NCBI GenBank assembly: GCA_017521345.1
Contig: JAFXCU010000120.1
Coordinates: 1-5,062, forward strand
DNA from: Ruminiclostridium sp.
Lineage (GTDB): Bacteria > Bacillota_A > Clostridia > Oscillospirales > Oscillospiraceae
Direction of reading: 5' to 3'
Length of the DNA: 5,062 bases
The notes beneath the pieces were generated by a model. It had not been told where the DNA came from, did not search any database, and was given only the letters and a program-made list of their open reading frames with translations. The position numbers and the translations under genes are program-made. This document shows, piece after piece, positions 1-5,062 of this stretch; within the stretch, counting starts at the first letter, position 1, and each line of letters opens with the position of its first letter.

Positions 1-35
1 AATCTTTAGCTTCAAAGAAATAATTTGACGTTGCC

Positions 36-59
36 CCACAAAGCTGTTCAACTTTGTGG
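36..59 (-). other. Leader hairpin upstream of presumed 16S rRNA
   Basis: A perfect 8-bp inverted repeat, CCACAAAG (36-43) and CTTTGTGG (52-59), flanks an 8-nt loop. No T-tract follows on either strand, so it is unlikely to be a terminator. Its place between the boxA-like element and the presumed 16S start suggests a structural or processing element of the precursor rRNA leader. That role is inferred. Confidence 0.5.
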
Positions 60-99
60 ACAACTTAATGTCCGTTTCTGGTGCTTCGTGTTTGTCTTA

Positions 100-122
100 C
101 GTTGTTTAATTTACAAGGTGCA
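100..122 (-). promoter_or_regulatory. boxA-like rRNA antitermination element
   Basis: The minus strand reads TGCACCTTGTAAATTAAACA followed by ACG. This closely parallels the Bacillus-type rRNA leader boxA (TGTTCTTTGAAAACTAAACA, recalled from knowledge of rrn leaders). It lies about 20-45 nt downstream of the predicted start site of the second promoter, where boxA is expected. In rRNA operons boxA binds NusB/NusE and makes RNA polymerase resistant to Rho and pausing. The match is by eye and function is inferred from position. Confidence 0.55.
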
Positions 123-150
123 CGCCGCTTTCGTCAGGCGAACAAGCGAT

Positions 151-179
151 ATCTTATCAGATGTTTCAGAGTTTGTCAA
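151..179 (-). promoter_or_regulatory. rRNA operon promoter P2 (sigma-A type)
   Basis: On the minus strand a perfect -35 TTGACA (174-179) is separated by exactly 17 bp from -10 TAAGAT (151-156), predicting a start near 143-145. Upstream of the -35, the plus strand shows T-tracts at 184-189, 194-198 and 207-211, which are A-tracts on the transcribed-strand side. They are spaced roughly one helical turn apart, as in UP elements of strong rRNA promoters. It is the stronger match of the two tandem promoters. Confidence 0.8.
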
Positions 180-253
180 GCCCTTTTTTCAAGTTTTTCA
201 AAACTCTTTTTCGCTGTTCTGTTTTGTGCCCTGCCGTTCGCGACAGCTTGGTT

Positions 254-282
254 ATACTACCACCTCTTCCCAGAAAAGTCAA
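254..282 (-). promoter_or_regulatory. rRNA operon promoter P1 (sigma-A type)
   Basis: On the minus strand, -35 TTGACT (277-282) and -10 TAGTAT (254-259) are 17 bp apart, predicting a start near 247. The -10 overlaps an alternative TATAAC (251-256) at a longer, less favourable spacing. A/T tracts at 290-293, 298-302 and 308-312 lie upstream and could act as an UP element. A promoter about 100 bp ahead of a second one matches the tandem P1/P2 arrangement usual for rRNA operons. A short hairpin (231-246) lies at the start of the predicted transcript. Confidence 0.6.
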
Positions 283-308
283 CCCCCAATTTTCAGATTT
301 TTCGAAAT

Positions 309-383
309 TTTTCCACATTTCTTGTTTCGGCGTGGATTCTTTTCCCCAAAAAGCCTTGTATAACAAGGGTTTTCCACATTTCT
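309..383. repeat. 14-bp direct repeat with DnaA-box-like core
   Basis: TTTTCCACATTTCT occurs identically at 309-322 and 370-383, 61 bp apart start to start. The core TTTTCCACA fits the relaxed DnaA-box consensus TT(A/T)TNCACA. The repeats sit between the divergent rRNA promoters and the metA promoter. They could be binding sites for DnaA or another regulator, or chance similarity in pyrimidine-rich DNA. The repeat is seen directly; any function is inferred. Confidence 0.5.
354..368. promoter_or_regulatory. Perfect 15-bp dyad, operator-like
   Basis: CCTTGT-ATA-ACAAGG is a perfect 6-bp inverted repeat with a 3-bp centre. It lies in the intergenic region two bases before the second 14-bp repeat, about 47 bp upstream of the metA -35 and about 70 bp upstream of rRNA P1. 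Its size and symmetry suit a dimeric repressor site. No T-tract makes it a terminator. Its centre also contains -10-like hexamers on both strands, but neither has a good -35. The regulator is unknown. Confidence 0.35.
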
Positions 384-415
384 CCCCCTTTTTCTTTCCC
401 CTGCAAATTCCCCCA

Positions 416-444
416 TTGCGTAATTTCCCCCAATCATATATAAT
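416..444 (+). promoter_or_regulatory. metA promoter (sigma-A type)
   Basis: A -35 TTGCGT (416-421) and a perfect -10 TATAAT (439-444) are 17 bp apart, predicting transcription from about 451. That leaves a leader of about 55 nt before the metA start, too short for a SAM-responsive riboswitch or T-box. The leader holds only a small CCCC-TTT-GGGG hairpin (466-476) and the ribosome binding site. If metA is regulated here, it is more likely at initiation. Confidence 0.65.
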
Positions 445-505
445 GGAAGGACTATTTTATCTTTTCCCCTTTGGGGTTACCACCATATACAAGGAGGACC
501 TTACC

Positions 506-1438
506 ATGCCCATCAAGATCCCCAACTCTCTGCCCGCCCGGGAAACCTTGGAGAGCGAAAACATCTTCGTCATGACCGAGACCCGAGCCATGTCTCAGGA
601 TATTCGTCCTCTGAAGCTGCTCATCCTGAACCTGATGCCCACCAAGATCGTCACCGAGACCCAGCTGCTGCGGAAGTTTTCCAACACTCCCCTGCAGATC
701 CAGGCTGAGCTTCTCCAGACCGTGAGCCATCAGGCACAAAACGTGGACGTGAGCCACCTGGAGTCCTTCTACACCTCTTTTGATGCCGTGAAGGATAATT
801 ACTACGATGGTCTGGTCATCACCGGCGCCCCTGTGGAAAACATGGACTTCGAAGAAGTGGACTACTGGGATGAGCTCTGCCAAATCATGGAGTGGTCCAA
901 GACCCACGTCCATGCCACCCTGCACATCTGCTGGGGCGCCCAGGCCGGCCTGTACTACCACTACGGCGTTACCAAGTACAGCCTGCCCCAGAAGGTCTTC
1001 GGCGTCTTTGACCACAAGGTCCTCAAGCCCTCCTCCCCCCTGTTCCGCGGTTTTGACGACCGGTTCTACGCCCCCCACTCCCGGCACACCGAGGTCCTGG
1101 AGGAGGACATCCGCAAGGTCCCCGGCCTGGAAGTCCTGGCCGTCTCTGAGGAAGCCGGCGTCTTTGCTGTGAAGACGGAGAGCAGCCGCCAGTTCTTCTT
1201 CCTGGGCCACCTGGAATACGACCGAAATACTCTGGCCCTGGAGTATCAGCGGGATGTGGACAAGGGACTGGAGATCCAGGTCCCCAAGCACTACTTCCCC
1301 AACGACGACCCCACCCAGGAGCCCATCGTTCGCTGGCGCTCTGCCGGTCAGCTCATCTACACCAACTGGCTGAATTACTATGTCTACCAGACCACCCCCT
1401 ACGATCTGGAGACCCTCAAGTCCACCGACGAAGAATAA
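506..1438 (+). CDS. metA: Homoserine O-acetyltransferase (MetA family)
   Basis: This enzyme acylates the hydroxyl of homoserine, the first committed step of methionine synthesis, in the cytoplasm. The 310-residue length is typical of the MetA family, which has a glutamine-amidotransferase-like fold. The catalytic residues fall at the same numbers as in the E. coli enzyme: Cys142 in HICWGAQAG, and His235 and Glu237 in GHLEYDR. Lys47 and Arg249, associated with substrate binding in the family, are also present. Residue 111 (in GAPVENM) is Glu. In the Bacillus cereus homologue Glu111 confers acetyl-CoA use, whereas E. coli has Gly and uses succinyl-CoA. Acetyltransferase activity (EC 2.3.1.31) is therefore predicted despite the frequent label 'succinyltransferase'. 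The start is the ATG 8 nt after AAGGAGG (491-497). The open frame continues upstream to 161, but that part is intergenic in composition. The gene is monocistronic, between its own promoter and terminator. Confidence 0.96.
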   Translation: MPIKIPNSLPARETLESENIFVMTETRAMSQDIRPLKLLILNLMPTKIVTETQLLRKFSNTPLQIQAELLQTVSHQAQNVDVSHLESFYTSFDAVKDNYYDGLVITGAPVENMDFEEVDYWDELCQIMEWSKTHVHATLHICWGAQAGLYYHYGVTKYSLPQKVFGVFDHKVLKPSSPLFRGFDDRFYAPHSRHTEVLEEDIRKVPGLEVLAVSEEAGVFAVKTESSRQFFFLGHLEYDRNTLALEYQRDVDKGLEIQVPKHYFPNDDPTQEPIVRWRSAGQLIYTNWLNYYVYQTTPYDLETLKSTDEE

Positions 1439-1442
1439 CACC

Positions 1443-1472
1443 AAAGCCCGGATGCTTCATCCGGGCTTTTTT
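1443..1472 (+). terminator. Intrinsic terminator after metA
   Basis: A perfect 12-bp stem, AAAGCCCGGATG (1443-1454) with CATCCGGGCTTT (1458-1469), closes a CTT loop and runs into six Ts (1467-1472). It begins 4 bp after the metA stop codon and should end the metA transcript. Confidence 0.93.
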
Positions 1473-1473
1473 C

Positions 1474-1502
1474 TTGCCCCCGGCCGTGGTTCCGTGTATA
1501 CT
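1474..1502 (+). promoter_or_regulatory. Promoter of the rluA-like/pncC/LRR operon
   Basis: TTGCCC (1474-1479) and TATACT (1497-1502) are 17 bp apart, with TG directly before the -10. A second hexamer, TATAAT, lies at 1504-1509 but has no good -35 at standard spacing. The site starts just after the metA terminator T-tract and ends 42 bp before the next start codon. The local AT-rich patch supports it, but the -35 is only partly consensus. Confidence 0.5.
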
Positions 1503-1544
1503 ATATAATATATTCAGAATTTGACCCAAAAAGGATTTGATAGA

Positions 1545-2414
1545 ATGGAACGCAAACAGAAACCGCCCCGCCAGTACCAGGTCACAGAGGAAACCACTCT
1601 GCTGCCCTTCCTGCTGGCCTCTATCCAGGATAAGAGCCGCAACACCGTGAAGGGCCTCCTCACCCGGGGCCAGGTCCAGGTGAACGGCAAGACTGTCACC
1701 CGGCACGACCATCCCCTGACCCCCGGCCAGACTGTGACCATCATTCCGGAGACCGTAAAAAAAGCCCAGCTGGCCTTCCCCATCCTCTACGAGGACGATA
1801 AGATCATCGTGGTGGACAAGCCCGCCGGACTCCTCTCCATGGCAAGCGACAAGGAGAGGGAGCGCACCGCCTACCACCAGGTCACCGAGTACGTCCGGGC
1901 CAATGATCCCAGAGCCCGGGTCTTCATCGTCCACCGGCTGGACCGGGACACCTCCGGCGTCCTCCTCTTTGCCAAGGACGAGGCCACCAAGCGGGCCTTC
2001 CAGGACAACTGGGAGAAAAACGTCCGCCGCCGTGGTTACACCGCCGTGGTGGAAGGGGCTCCCCCCAAGGAGGCCGATACCATCCGCTCCCTCCTGAAGG
2101 AAAACGCCGTTCACAAGGTCTACTCCGTCTCCCACGGGGGCAAGGAGGCCATCACCCACTATAAGACCGTCAAGCAGGGCAAGTACTACACCCTCCTGGA
2201 GATCGACCTGTCCACCGGCCGGAAGAATCAGATCCGTGTCCACCTTAGTGAGCTGGGCTGCCCCATCGCCGGAGATAAGACTTACGGCGCCCAGACCAAC
2301 CCCATGGGCCGCCTGTGTCTCCACGCCCACGAACTGCGGCTGATCCACCCCCTGACCAGGAAGGAGACCACCTTCCAAGCTCCCCTGCCCAGAGGGTTCC
2401 ACAAGCTGGGCTGA
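1545..2414 (+). CDS. RluA-family 23S rRNA/tRNA pseudouridine synthase
   Basis: This enzyme isomerises specific uridines to pseudouridine in structured RNA, probably 23S rRNA or tRNA. The 289-residue protein has an N-terminal S4-like RNA-binding domain (about residues 17-66, with NTVKGLLTRGQVQVNGKTV) followed by the catalytic domain. Residues 130-138, HRLDRDTSG, are the RluA signature and Asp133 is the expected catalytic aspartate. The conserved Tyr165 (GYTAVVEG) and the C-terminal basic motif GRKNQIRVHL (225-234) are also present; the latter is more often GRTHQIRVHL. The exact target uridine cannot be read from sequence, and RluD-, RluC- or RluB-like naming would be a guess. The ATG is preferred over an in-frame TTG at 1521 because an AAAGGA site (1530-1535) lies 9 nt upstream of the ATG, and the S4 domain begins soon after. 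It is the first gene of a three-gene operon; the next gene starts 25 bp later. Confidence 0.93.
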   Translation: MERKQKPPRQYQVTEETTLLPFLLASIQDKSRNTVKGLLTRGQVQVNGKTVTRHDHPLTPGQTVTIIPETVKKAQLAFPILYEDDKIIVVDKPAGLLSMASDKERERTAYHQVTEYVRANDPRARVFIVHRLDRDTSGVLLFAKDEATKRAFQDNWEKNVRRRGYTAVVEGAPPKEADTIRSLLKENAVHKVYSVSHGGKEAITHYKTVKQGKYYTLLEIDLSTGRKNQIRVHLSELGCPIAGDKTYGAQTNPMGRLCLHAHELRLIHPLTRKETTFQAPLPRGFHKLG

Positions 2415-2439
2415 GTTCCCTGCCAAAGGAGGCGTGACC

Positions 2440-2946
2440 ATGAACCCAGAAACCATGACCCAAAAGCTGGACACCCTGACGGAAGAGGTGGCACGGAAGC
2501 TCCGGGACAAGGGGCTCACCCTGTCCAGCGCCGAGGCATGCACCGGCGGACTTTTCGCCGCTCGGCTCACCGACCTGGCCGGGTCCTCCCGGTTTTTCGA
2601 CCGGTCCATCGTGACCTACAGCAACCAGGCCAAGCTGGACCACCTCGAGGTGAAGGCCGAGACCCTGGAAAAACACGGGGCCGTCAGCCCGGAGACCGCC
2701 ATAGAGATGGCAGAGGGTCTGGCCCGAGTCTCCGGCAGCGATGTGTGCATTTCCGTCACCGGCATCGCCGGTCCCAACGGAGGCACCGAAGAAAAGCCCG
2801 TGGGCACGGTGTTCATCGCCGTGGTATATGAGGGCAAAACCCACAGCTTCCAGGCTCCTCCCGTAAATGTAGACCGGAGTTATAACCGGAACCACTCTGT
2901 CCTGTCCATGCTGGAATCCTTGAACCAGCTCCTCACGACAGACTGA
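2440..2946 (+). CDS. pncC: Nicotinamide-nucleotide amidase PncC (CinA C-terminal domain)
   Basis: PncC deamidates nicotinamide mononucleotide to nicotinate mononucleotide (EC 3.5.1.42). It recycles the NMN released, for example, by NAD-dependent DNA ligase, back into NAD synthesis in the cytoplasm. The 168-residue protein is the size of a stand-alone CinA C-terminal domain and lacks the N-terminal MoCF-like domain of full CinA. Family motifs are clear: SSAEACTGG (29-37), AGSSRFFDRSIVTYSNQAK (47-65), HGAVSPETA (79-87) and TGIAGPNGGTEEKPVGTV (107-124). The ATG is chosen because AAAGGAGG (2425-2432) lies 7 nt upstream; an in-frame GTG at 2434 would sit one base from that site. It lies 25 bp after the pseudouridine synthase gene and 21 bp before the leucine-rich-repeat gene, which supports co-transcription. 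Activity is inferred from family membership. Confidence 0.94.
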   Translation: MNPETMTQKLDTLTEEVARKLRDKGLTLSSAEACTGGLFAARLTDLAGSSRFFDRSIVTYSNQAKLDHLEVKAETLEKHGAVSPETAIEMAEGLARVSGSDVCISVTGIAGPNGGTEEKPVGTVFIAVVYEGKTHSFQAPPVNVDRSYNRNHSVLSMLESLNQLLTTD

Positions 2947-2967
2947 CCGCCGAAAGGAGGCTCGTCC

Positions 2968-4047
2968 ATGGATCTCCAAACCCTGCTGAACTACCCTTTG
3001 GCCCAGGCCTGGGGTGCACCCAGACACCACCACTACTTCACGACAGACCACAAAACCGCCCAGAGCATCCTGGCCATGGCAGATATCGCCCGCCAGCAGG
3101 GTCTGGCCCAGATGCTGCTCTGGGAATACCCCAACCCCCGCACCAAAAACATCATCGTCAACCTCATTGACGGGCAGGTCTTTCTGACCGACGGCAACCG
3201 CCACTGCGTGGCCGCCCTCCTGGCCGACCCTAACCTGACCTTTGGGGATCTGGAAGCCGCTCGCCCGGGGGTCCTGCGCATCTGGCAGGCCGGGGTGGAG
3301 GCGGGCCGCAACACCGCCGCTGACCCCTATGAGGTGTACATCCCCGCCGATGTGGACATCAGCCGGATCCCGGAGGCCCGGATGGGTACGGACTATTTCA
3401 AATCTCCCCCTGCCCCCACCGCCATCGTCCCCGGAACCTTCCGGTCCGACAGTCCCCTCCTTCGGGAGGAGGACCGTGGCCGTCCTCTGGGGGAGACCGT
3501 CCAGGCAGTGAAAACCTTCCTCCAGCCCAAACCCCAGGAGGACCTTCCCGAGTACGGGCGGATGACCTCCCGACTGCCCTTCCAGACCCCTGCCGGGGCC
3601 CTGTATTTTGACCCTTTGAAATCCGATCTGGTGGATTCCTCCCCGGTCATCCGAGGGGTGGTGGAGATCCCAAAAACCTTCCGGAACCAGACCGTCACGG
3701 AAATCGGCATGGACGTCTTCAACCGACGCAAGGGGCTGACCCAGATCCTCTTCCCGGACACCATCCGAACCATTTGGAACGCCGCCTTTTATGGCTGCGA
3801 CGGGCTCTCCTCTGTGACCCTCCCTGCCAGCCTGACCACCCTGGGTCCGGATGCCTTCGGCCAGTGCCGGAACCTGCGAAGGGTGGTCTTCACGGGTATC
3901 CCCCAGTCCATCGGCGGCGGAGCCTTCTATGGTTGTGACAAGCTGGAGACCGTCCACTTCCCAGGCACCAGAGATCAATGGGCCGCCATTCGGATGGAAC
4001 CGGGCAACGACTCCCTCCTTCAGGCAGACATTCACTTTGAACCTTAA
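2968..4047 (+). CDS. Uncharacterised protein, N-terminal ParB-like motif and C-terminal BspA-type LRRs
   Basis: I do not recognise this 359-residue protein as a named gene. The C-terminal third (residues 247-338) consists of four consecutive 23-residue BspA-type (LRR_5) repeats with the recurring pattern AFxxCxxLxxVxxPxxLxxI. It ends with a DQWAAI..GNDSLLQADIHFEP cap, as seen in clostridial BspA-like proteins. The N-terminal part (about 1-135) is unrelated to LRRs. It contains VFLTDGNRHCVAALL (71-85), reminiscent of the ParB/sulfiredoxin-like DGxxRxxA motif, but that resemblance is weak. A proline-rich, charged stretch (about 146-210) links the two. There is no signal peptide, membrane segment or sorting signal, so it should be cytoplasmic, unlike surface BspA proteins. 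AAAGGAGG (2953-2960) lies 7 nt before the ATG. It is the last gene of the operon and ends just before a strong terminator. No function can be assigned; a binding or scaffold role is only suggested by the repeats. Confidence 0.85.
   Translation: MDLQTLLNYPLAQAWGAPRHHHYFTTDHKTAQSILAMADIARQQGLAQMLLWEYPNPRTKNIIVNLIDGQVFLTDGNRHCVAALLADPNLTFGDLEAARPGVLRIWQAGVEAGRNTAADPYEVYIPADVDISRIPEARMGTDYFKSPPAPTAIVPGTFRSDSPLLREEDRGRPLGETVQAVKTFLQPKPQEDLPEYGRMTSRLPFQTPAGALYFDPLKSDLVDSSPVIRGVVEIPKTFRNQTVTEIGMDVFNRRKGLTQILFPDTIRTIWNAAFYGCDGLSSVTLPASLTTLGPDAFGQCRNLRRVVFTGIPQSIGGGAFYGCDKLETVHFPGTRDQWAAIRMEPGNDSLLQADIHFEP
3706..3981 (+). repeat. Four 23-residue BspA-type leucine-rich repeats
   Basis: Within the uncharacterised protein, residues 247-269, 270-292, 293-315 and 316-338 align as units of 69 bp. 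They share an F at position 5 (VF or AF), then a C or K plus L five to seven residues later, then V/I-x-F/L-P and a closing I/L. Units 2 and 4 both carry AFYGCD. The repeats are diverged at the DNA level, so they look like an old structural solenoid rather than recent duplication. Confidence 0.8.
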
Positions 4048-4053
4048 ACAAAG

Positions 4054-4093
4054 AAACCCGCCTGTGAATCTAAGATTCACAGGCGGGTTTTTT
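4054..4093. terminator. Strong, probably bidirectional terminator between convergent units
   Basis: A perfect 17-bp stem, AAACCCGCCTGTGAATC (4054-4070) with GATTCACAGGCGGGTTT (4074-4090), closes a TAA loop. On the plus strand it is followed by six Ts (4088-4093). On the minus strand the same hairpin is followed by TTTCTTTGTTTAAGG, a T-rich run, so it could also end carB transcription. It starts 7 bp after the stop of the leucine-rich-repeat gene and lies 27 bp downstream of the carB stop. Confidence 0.93.
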
Positions 4094-4119
4094 CGTTTTC
4101 ACTTTTCGTTTCTGACGAA

Positions 4120-5062
4120 TCAGGCGTCGATGGTGGAGATGGTCAGGGTGGTCTCCTCCAGAACATCCAGCAGAGCCTTCACGGTGTCCAGAGAGGTGAA
4201 CATGGTCACGTTGTACTCGGTGGCCACCTGGCGCAGCTGGGCGCCGTCGTTGTCGCCGGTGGATGCGGGGTCCTTGGTGTTGATGAAGTAGGCGATGTGA
4301 CCCTGGCGCAGTGCGTTGGGGATGGCCTCGCTACCGTCGCTGATCTTGTCCAGAGCGTGGGTACGGATGCCGTTCTTCTTCAGGAACTGGGCAGTGCCGG
4401 TGGTTGCTTCAATGTTGAAGCCCAGCTGGTAGAACCGGCGGATCAGAGGCAGAGCCTCCTCCTTGTCCTTGTCTGCAATGGTGGCAAAGACGGTACCGTA
4501 GTTCTGCAGGTGCATACCGGATGCCTGCAGGGCCTTATACAGAGCACGGTTCATGGTGCGGTCGTAGCCGATGGCCTCGCCGGTGGACTTCATTTCGGGG
4601 GACAGGTAAGCGTCCAGACCACGGATCTTATTGAAGGAGAAGACGGGAGCCTTCACGTAGCAGCGGTCCTTTTCCTCGGGGTAGATGTCGAAGAAGCCCT
4701 GCTCCTTCAGGCTCTTGCCCAGGATGACCTCGGTGGCGATGTCAGCCAGGGAGTAGCCGGTGGCCTTGGAGAGGAAGGGAACGGTACGGGAAGAACGGGG
4801 GTTGACCTCGATGATATAACATCGTCGTTGTCGTCCACGATGAACTGAATGTTGAACAGGCCCACGATGCCGATGCCCAGACCCAGTTTCTTGGTGTATT
4901 GCAGGATGGTGCCCTTGACCTTGTCGGAAATCGAGAGGGCGGGATACACCGAGATGGAGTCGCCGGAATGGACACCGGTGCGCTCCACCAGCTCCATAAT
5001 ACCGGGAACGAACACATCCTTGCCGTCACAGATGGCATCGATCTCCACTTCTTTGCCCCGGA
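4120..5062 (-). CDS. carB: Carbamoyl-phosphate synthase large subunit, C-terminal part, frameshifted
   Basis: CarB makes carbamoyl phosphate from bicarbonate, ATP and ammonia channelled from CarA, feeding pyrimidine and arginine synthesis. About 314 codons are present of a protein usually near 1,070 residues; the 5' part lies beyond the right edge. The upstream segment (5062 to 4818) encodes the end of the second ATP-grasp domain, including [16 protein letters not shown] and [12 protein letters not shown]. The downstream segment (from 4818) encodes [21 protein letters not shown], then the MGS-like allosteric domain (from about 4500 down to 4120), with [14 protein letters not shown] and YFINTKD. 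The expected metal ligands are present: Gln at 4845-4847, and Glu and Asn at 4807-4809 and 4801-4803. The two segments are in different frames, as one base appears to be missing near 4818. Without correction, translation would stop at 4707-4709. A sequencing or assembly error is the most likely reason for the break; a real pseudogene is possible. The stop is TGA at 4120-4122. Confidence 0.93.
4813..4824 (-). other. Apparent one-base deletion in carB
   Basis: On the minus strand the sequence reads GATGTTATATCATCGAG. The family sequence [12 protein letters not shown] requires something like GAT-GTT-TAT-ATC-ATC-GAG, which is one T more. The upstream frame uses GTT at 4818-4820 and the downstream frame needs TAT at 4816-4818, so the shift is pinned to base 4818 or its neighbours. 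There is no slippery heptamer here, so programmed frameshifting is not supported. The short T run makes a homopolymer-type error plausible. Confidence 0.85.

Larger units (their letters stand above)
1..144 (-). other. Leader region of a divergent rRNA operon
   Basis: Read on the minus strand, this stretch follows two strong tandem promoters. It contains a boxA-like element and a stable hairpin, and it has no convincing coding frame. From memory, the order promoter, boxA-like ACCTTG(T)AAA..TTAAACAA element, hairpin, then an AT-rich stretch ending GAAGCTAAAGATT resembles the spacer immediately upstream of 16S rRNA genes in Clostridia. The 16S gene itself would begin just past the left edge of the window and is not visible, so the assignment is inference. 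A stable-RNA operon beginning with tRNA is the main alternative. Confidence 0.65.

Noticed and set aside
161..505. N-terminal extension of metA in the same frame
   Set aside because: The extension is Phe/Pro/Ser-rich sequence from AT-rich intergenic DNA, lies over promoters, and metA homologues start at the ATG behind AAGGAGG.
1..505. Possible replication origin because of DnaA-box-like motifs and AT-richness
   Set aside because: Only two good motifs are present, none of the flanking genes is dnaA or dnaN, and the left part is better explained as an rRNA promoter and leader.
452..1444. 330-codon minus-strand open frame antisense to metA
   Set aside because: It mirrors metA codons; the low-complexity Gly/Val/Leu-rich translation has no recognisable family, and metA itself is unmistakable.
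1416..2609. 397-codon minus-strand open frame antisense to the pseudouridine synthase gene
   Set aside because: It overlaps a clear RluA-family gene and crosses a terminator and promoter; the translation shows only repetitive Gly/Val/Leu-rich sequence.
2245..4080. 611-codon minus-strand open frame antisense to pncC and the LRR gene
   Set aside because: Long antisense frames are common in GC-rich coding DNA. It runs through the terminator stem, has no family motif, and the plus-strand genes have ribosome binding sites and clear domains.
4813..4824. Programmed ribosomal frameshift in carB
   Set aside because: No slippery heptamer or downstream stimulatory structure is evident, and CarB is not known to use recoding; a missing base is simpler.

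Overview
The window reads as chromosomal DNA from a fairly GC-rich, Gram-positive anaerobe of the class Clostridia, most likely a gut Oscillospiraceae-type organism. This is an inference from strong AGGAGG-type ribosome binding sites, C/G-rich third codon positions, Firmicutes-style sigma-A promoters and rRNA leader, and the protein families present. All the protein genes are core or housekeeping in type except one uncharacterised protein. I see no CRISPR array, insertion sequence, phage or defence module.

Bases 1-505 hold no protein gene and are visibly AT-richer than the rest. Read on the minus strand, the left part looks like the promoter and leader region of a ribosomal RNA operon. There are two tandem sigma-A promoters (277-282/254-259 and 174-179/151-156), each preceded by A-tracts, then a boxA-like antitermination element (100-122) and a leader hairpin (36-59). 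The 16S gene itself would start just beyond the left edge. Between this divergent unit and metA lie a 14-bp direct repeat resembling DnaA boxes and a perfect 15-bp dyad.

On the plus strand, a consensus-like promoter (416-444) drives metA (506-1438). This is a homoserine O-acyltransferase whose residue 111 is Glu, which predicts acetyl-CoA rather than succinyl-CoA use. It ends at a strong intrinsic terminator (1443-1472). A second promoter (1474-1502) appears to start a three-gene operon: an RluA-family pseudouridine synthase (1545-2414), a stand-alone CinA C-terminal/PncC nicotinamide-nucleotide amidase (2440-2946), and an uncharacterised 359-residue protein with four BspA-type leucine-rich repeats at its C-terminus (2968-4047). 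Intergenic gaps are 25 and 21 bp and each gene has its own AAAGGAGG site.

A perfect 17-bp-stem terminator (4054-4093), probably bidirectional, separates this operon from the convergent carB gene (minus strand, 4120 to beyond 5062). Only the C-terminal part of carB is present: the end of the second ATP-grasp domain and the MGS-like regulatory domain. It carries an apparent one-base deletion near 4818 that breaks the reading frame. Together the window links translation capacity (rRNA and RNA modification), methionine synthesis, NAD salvage and carbamoyl-phosphate synthesis for pyrimidines and arginine. Apart from the operon they are neighbours rather than one pathway. I found no convincing new system. 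The most interesting leads are the hybrid leucine-rich-repeat protein, the carB frameshift and the unexplained repeats between the rRNA promoters and metA.
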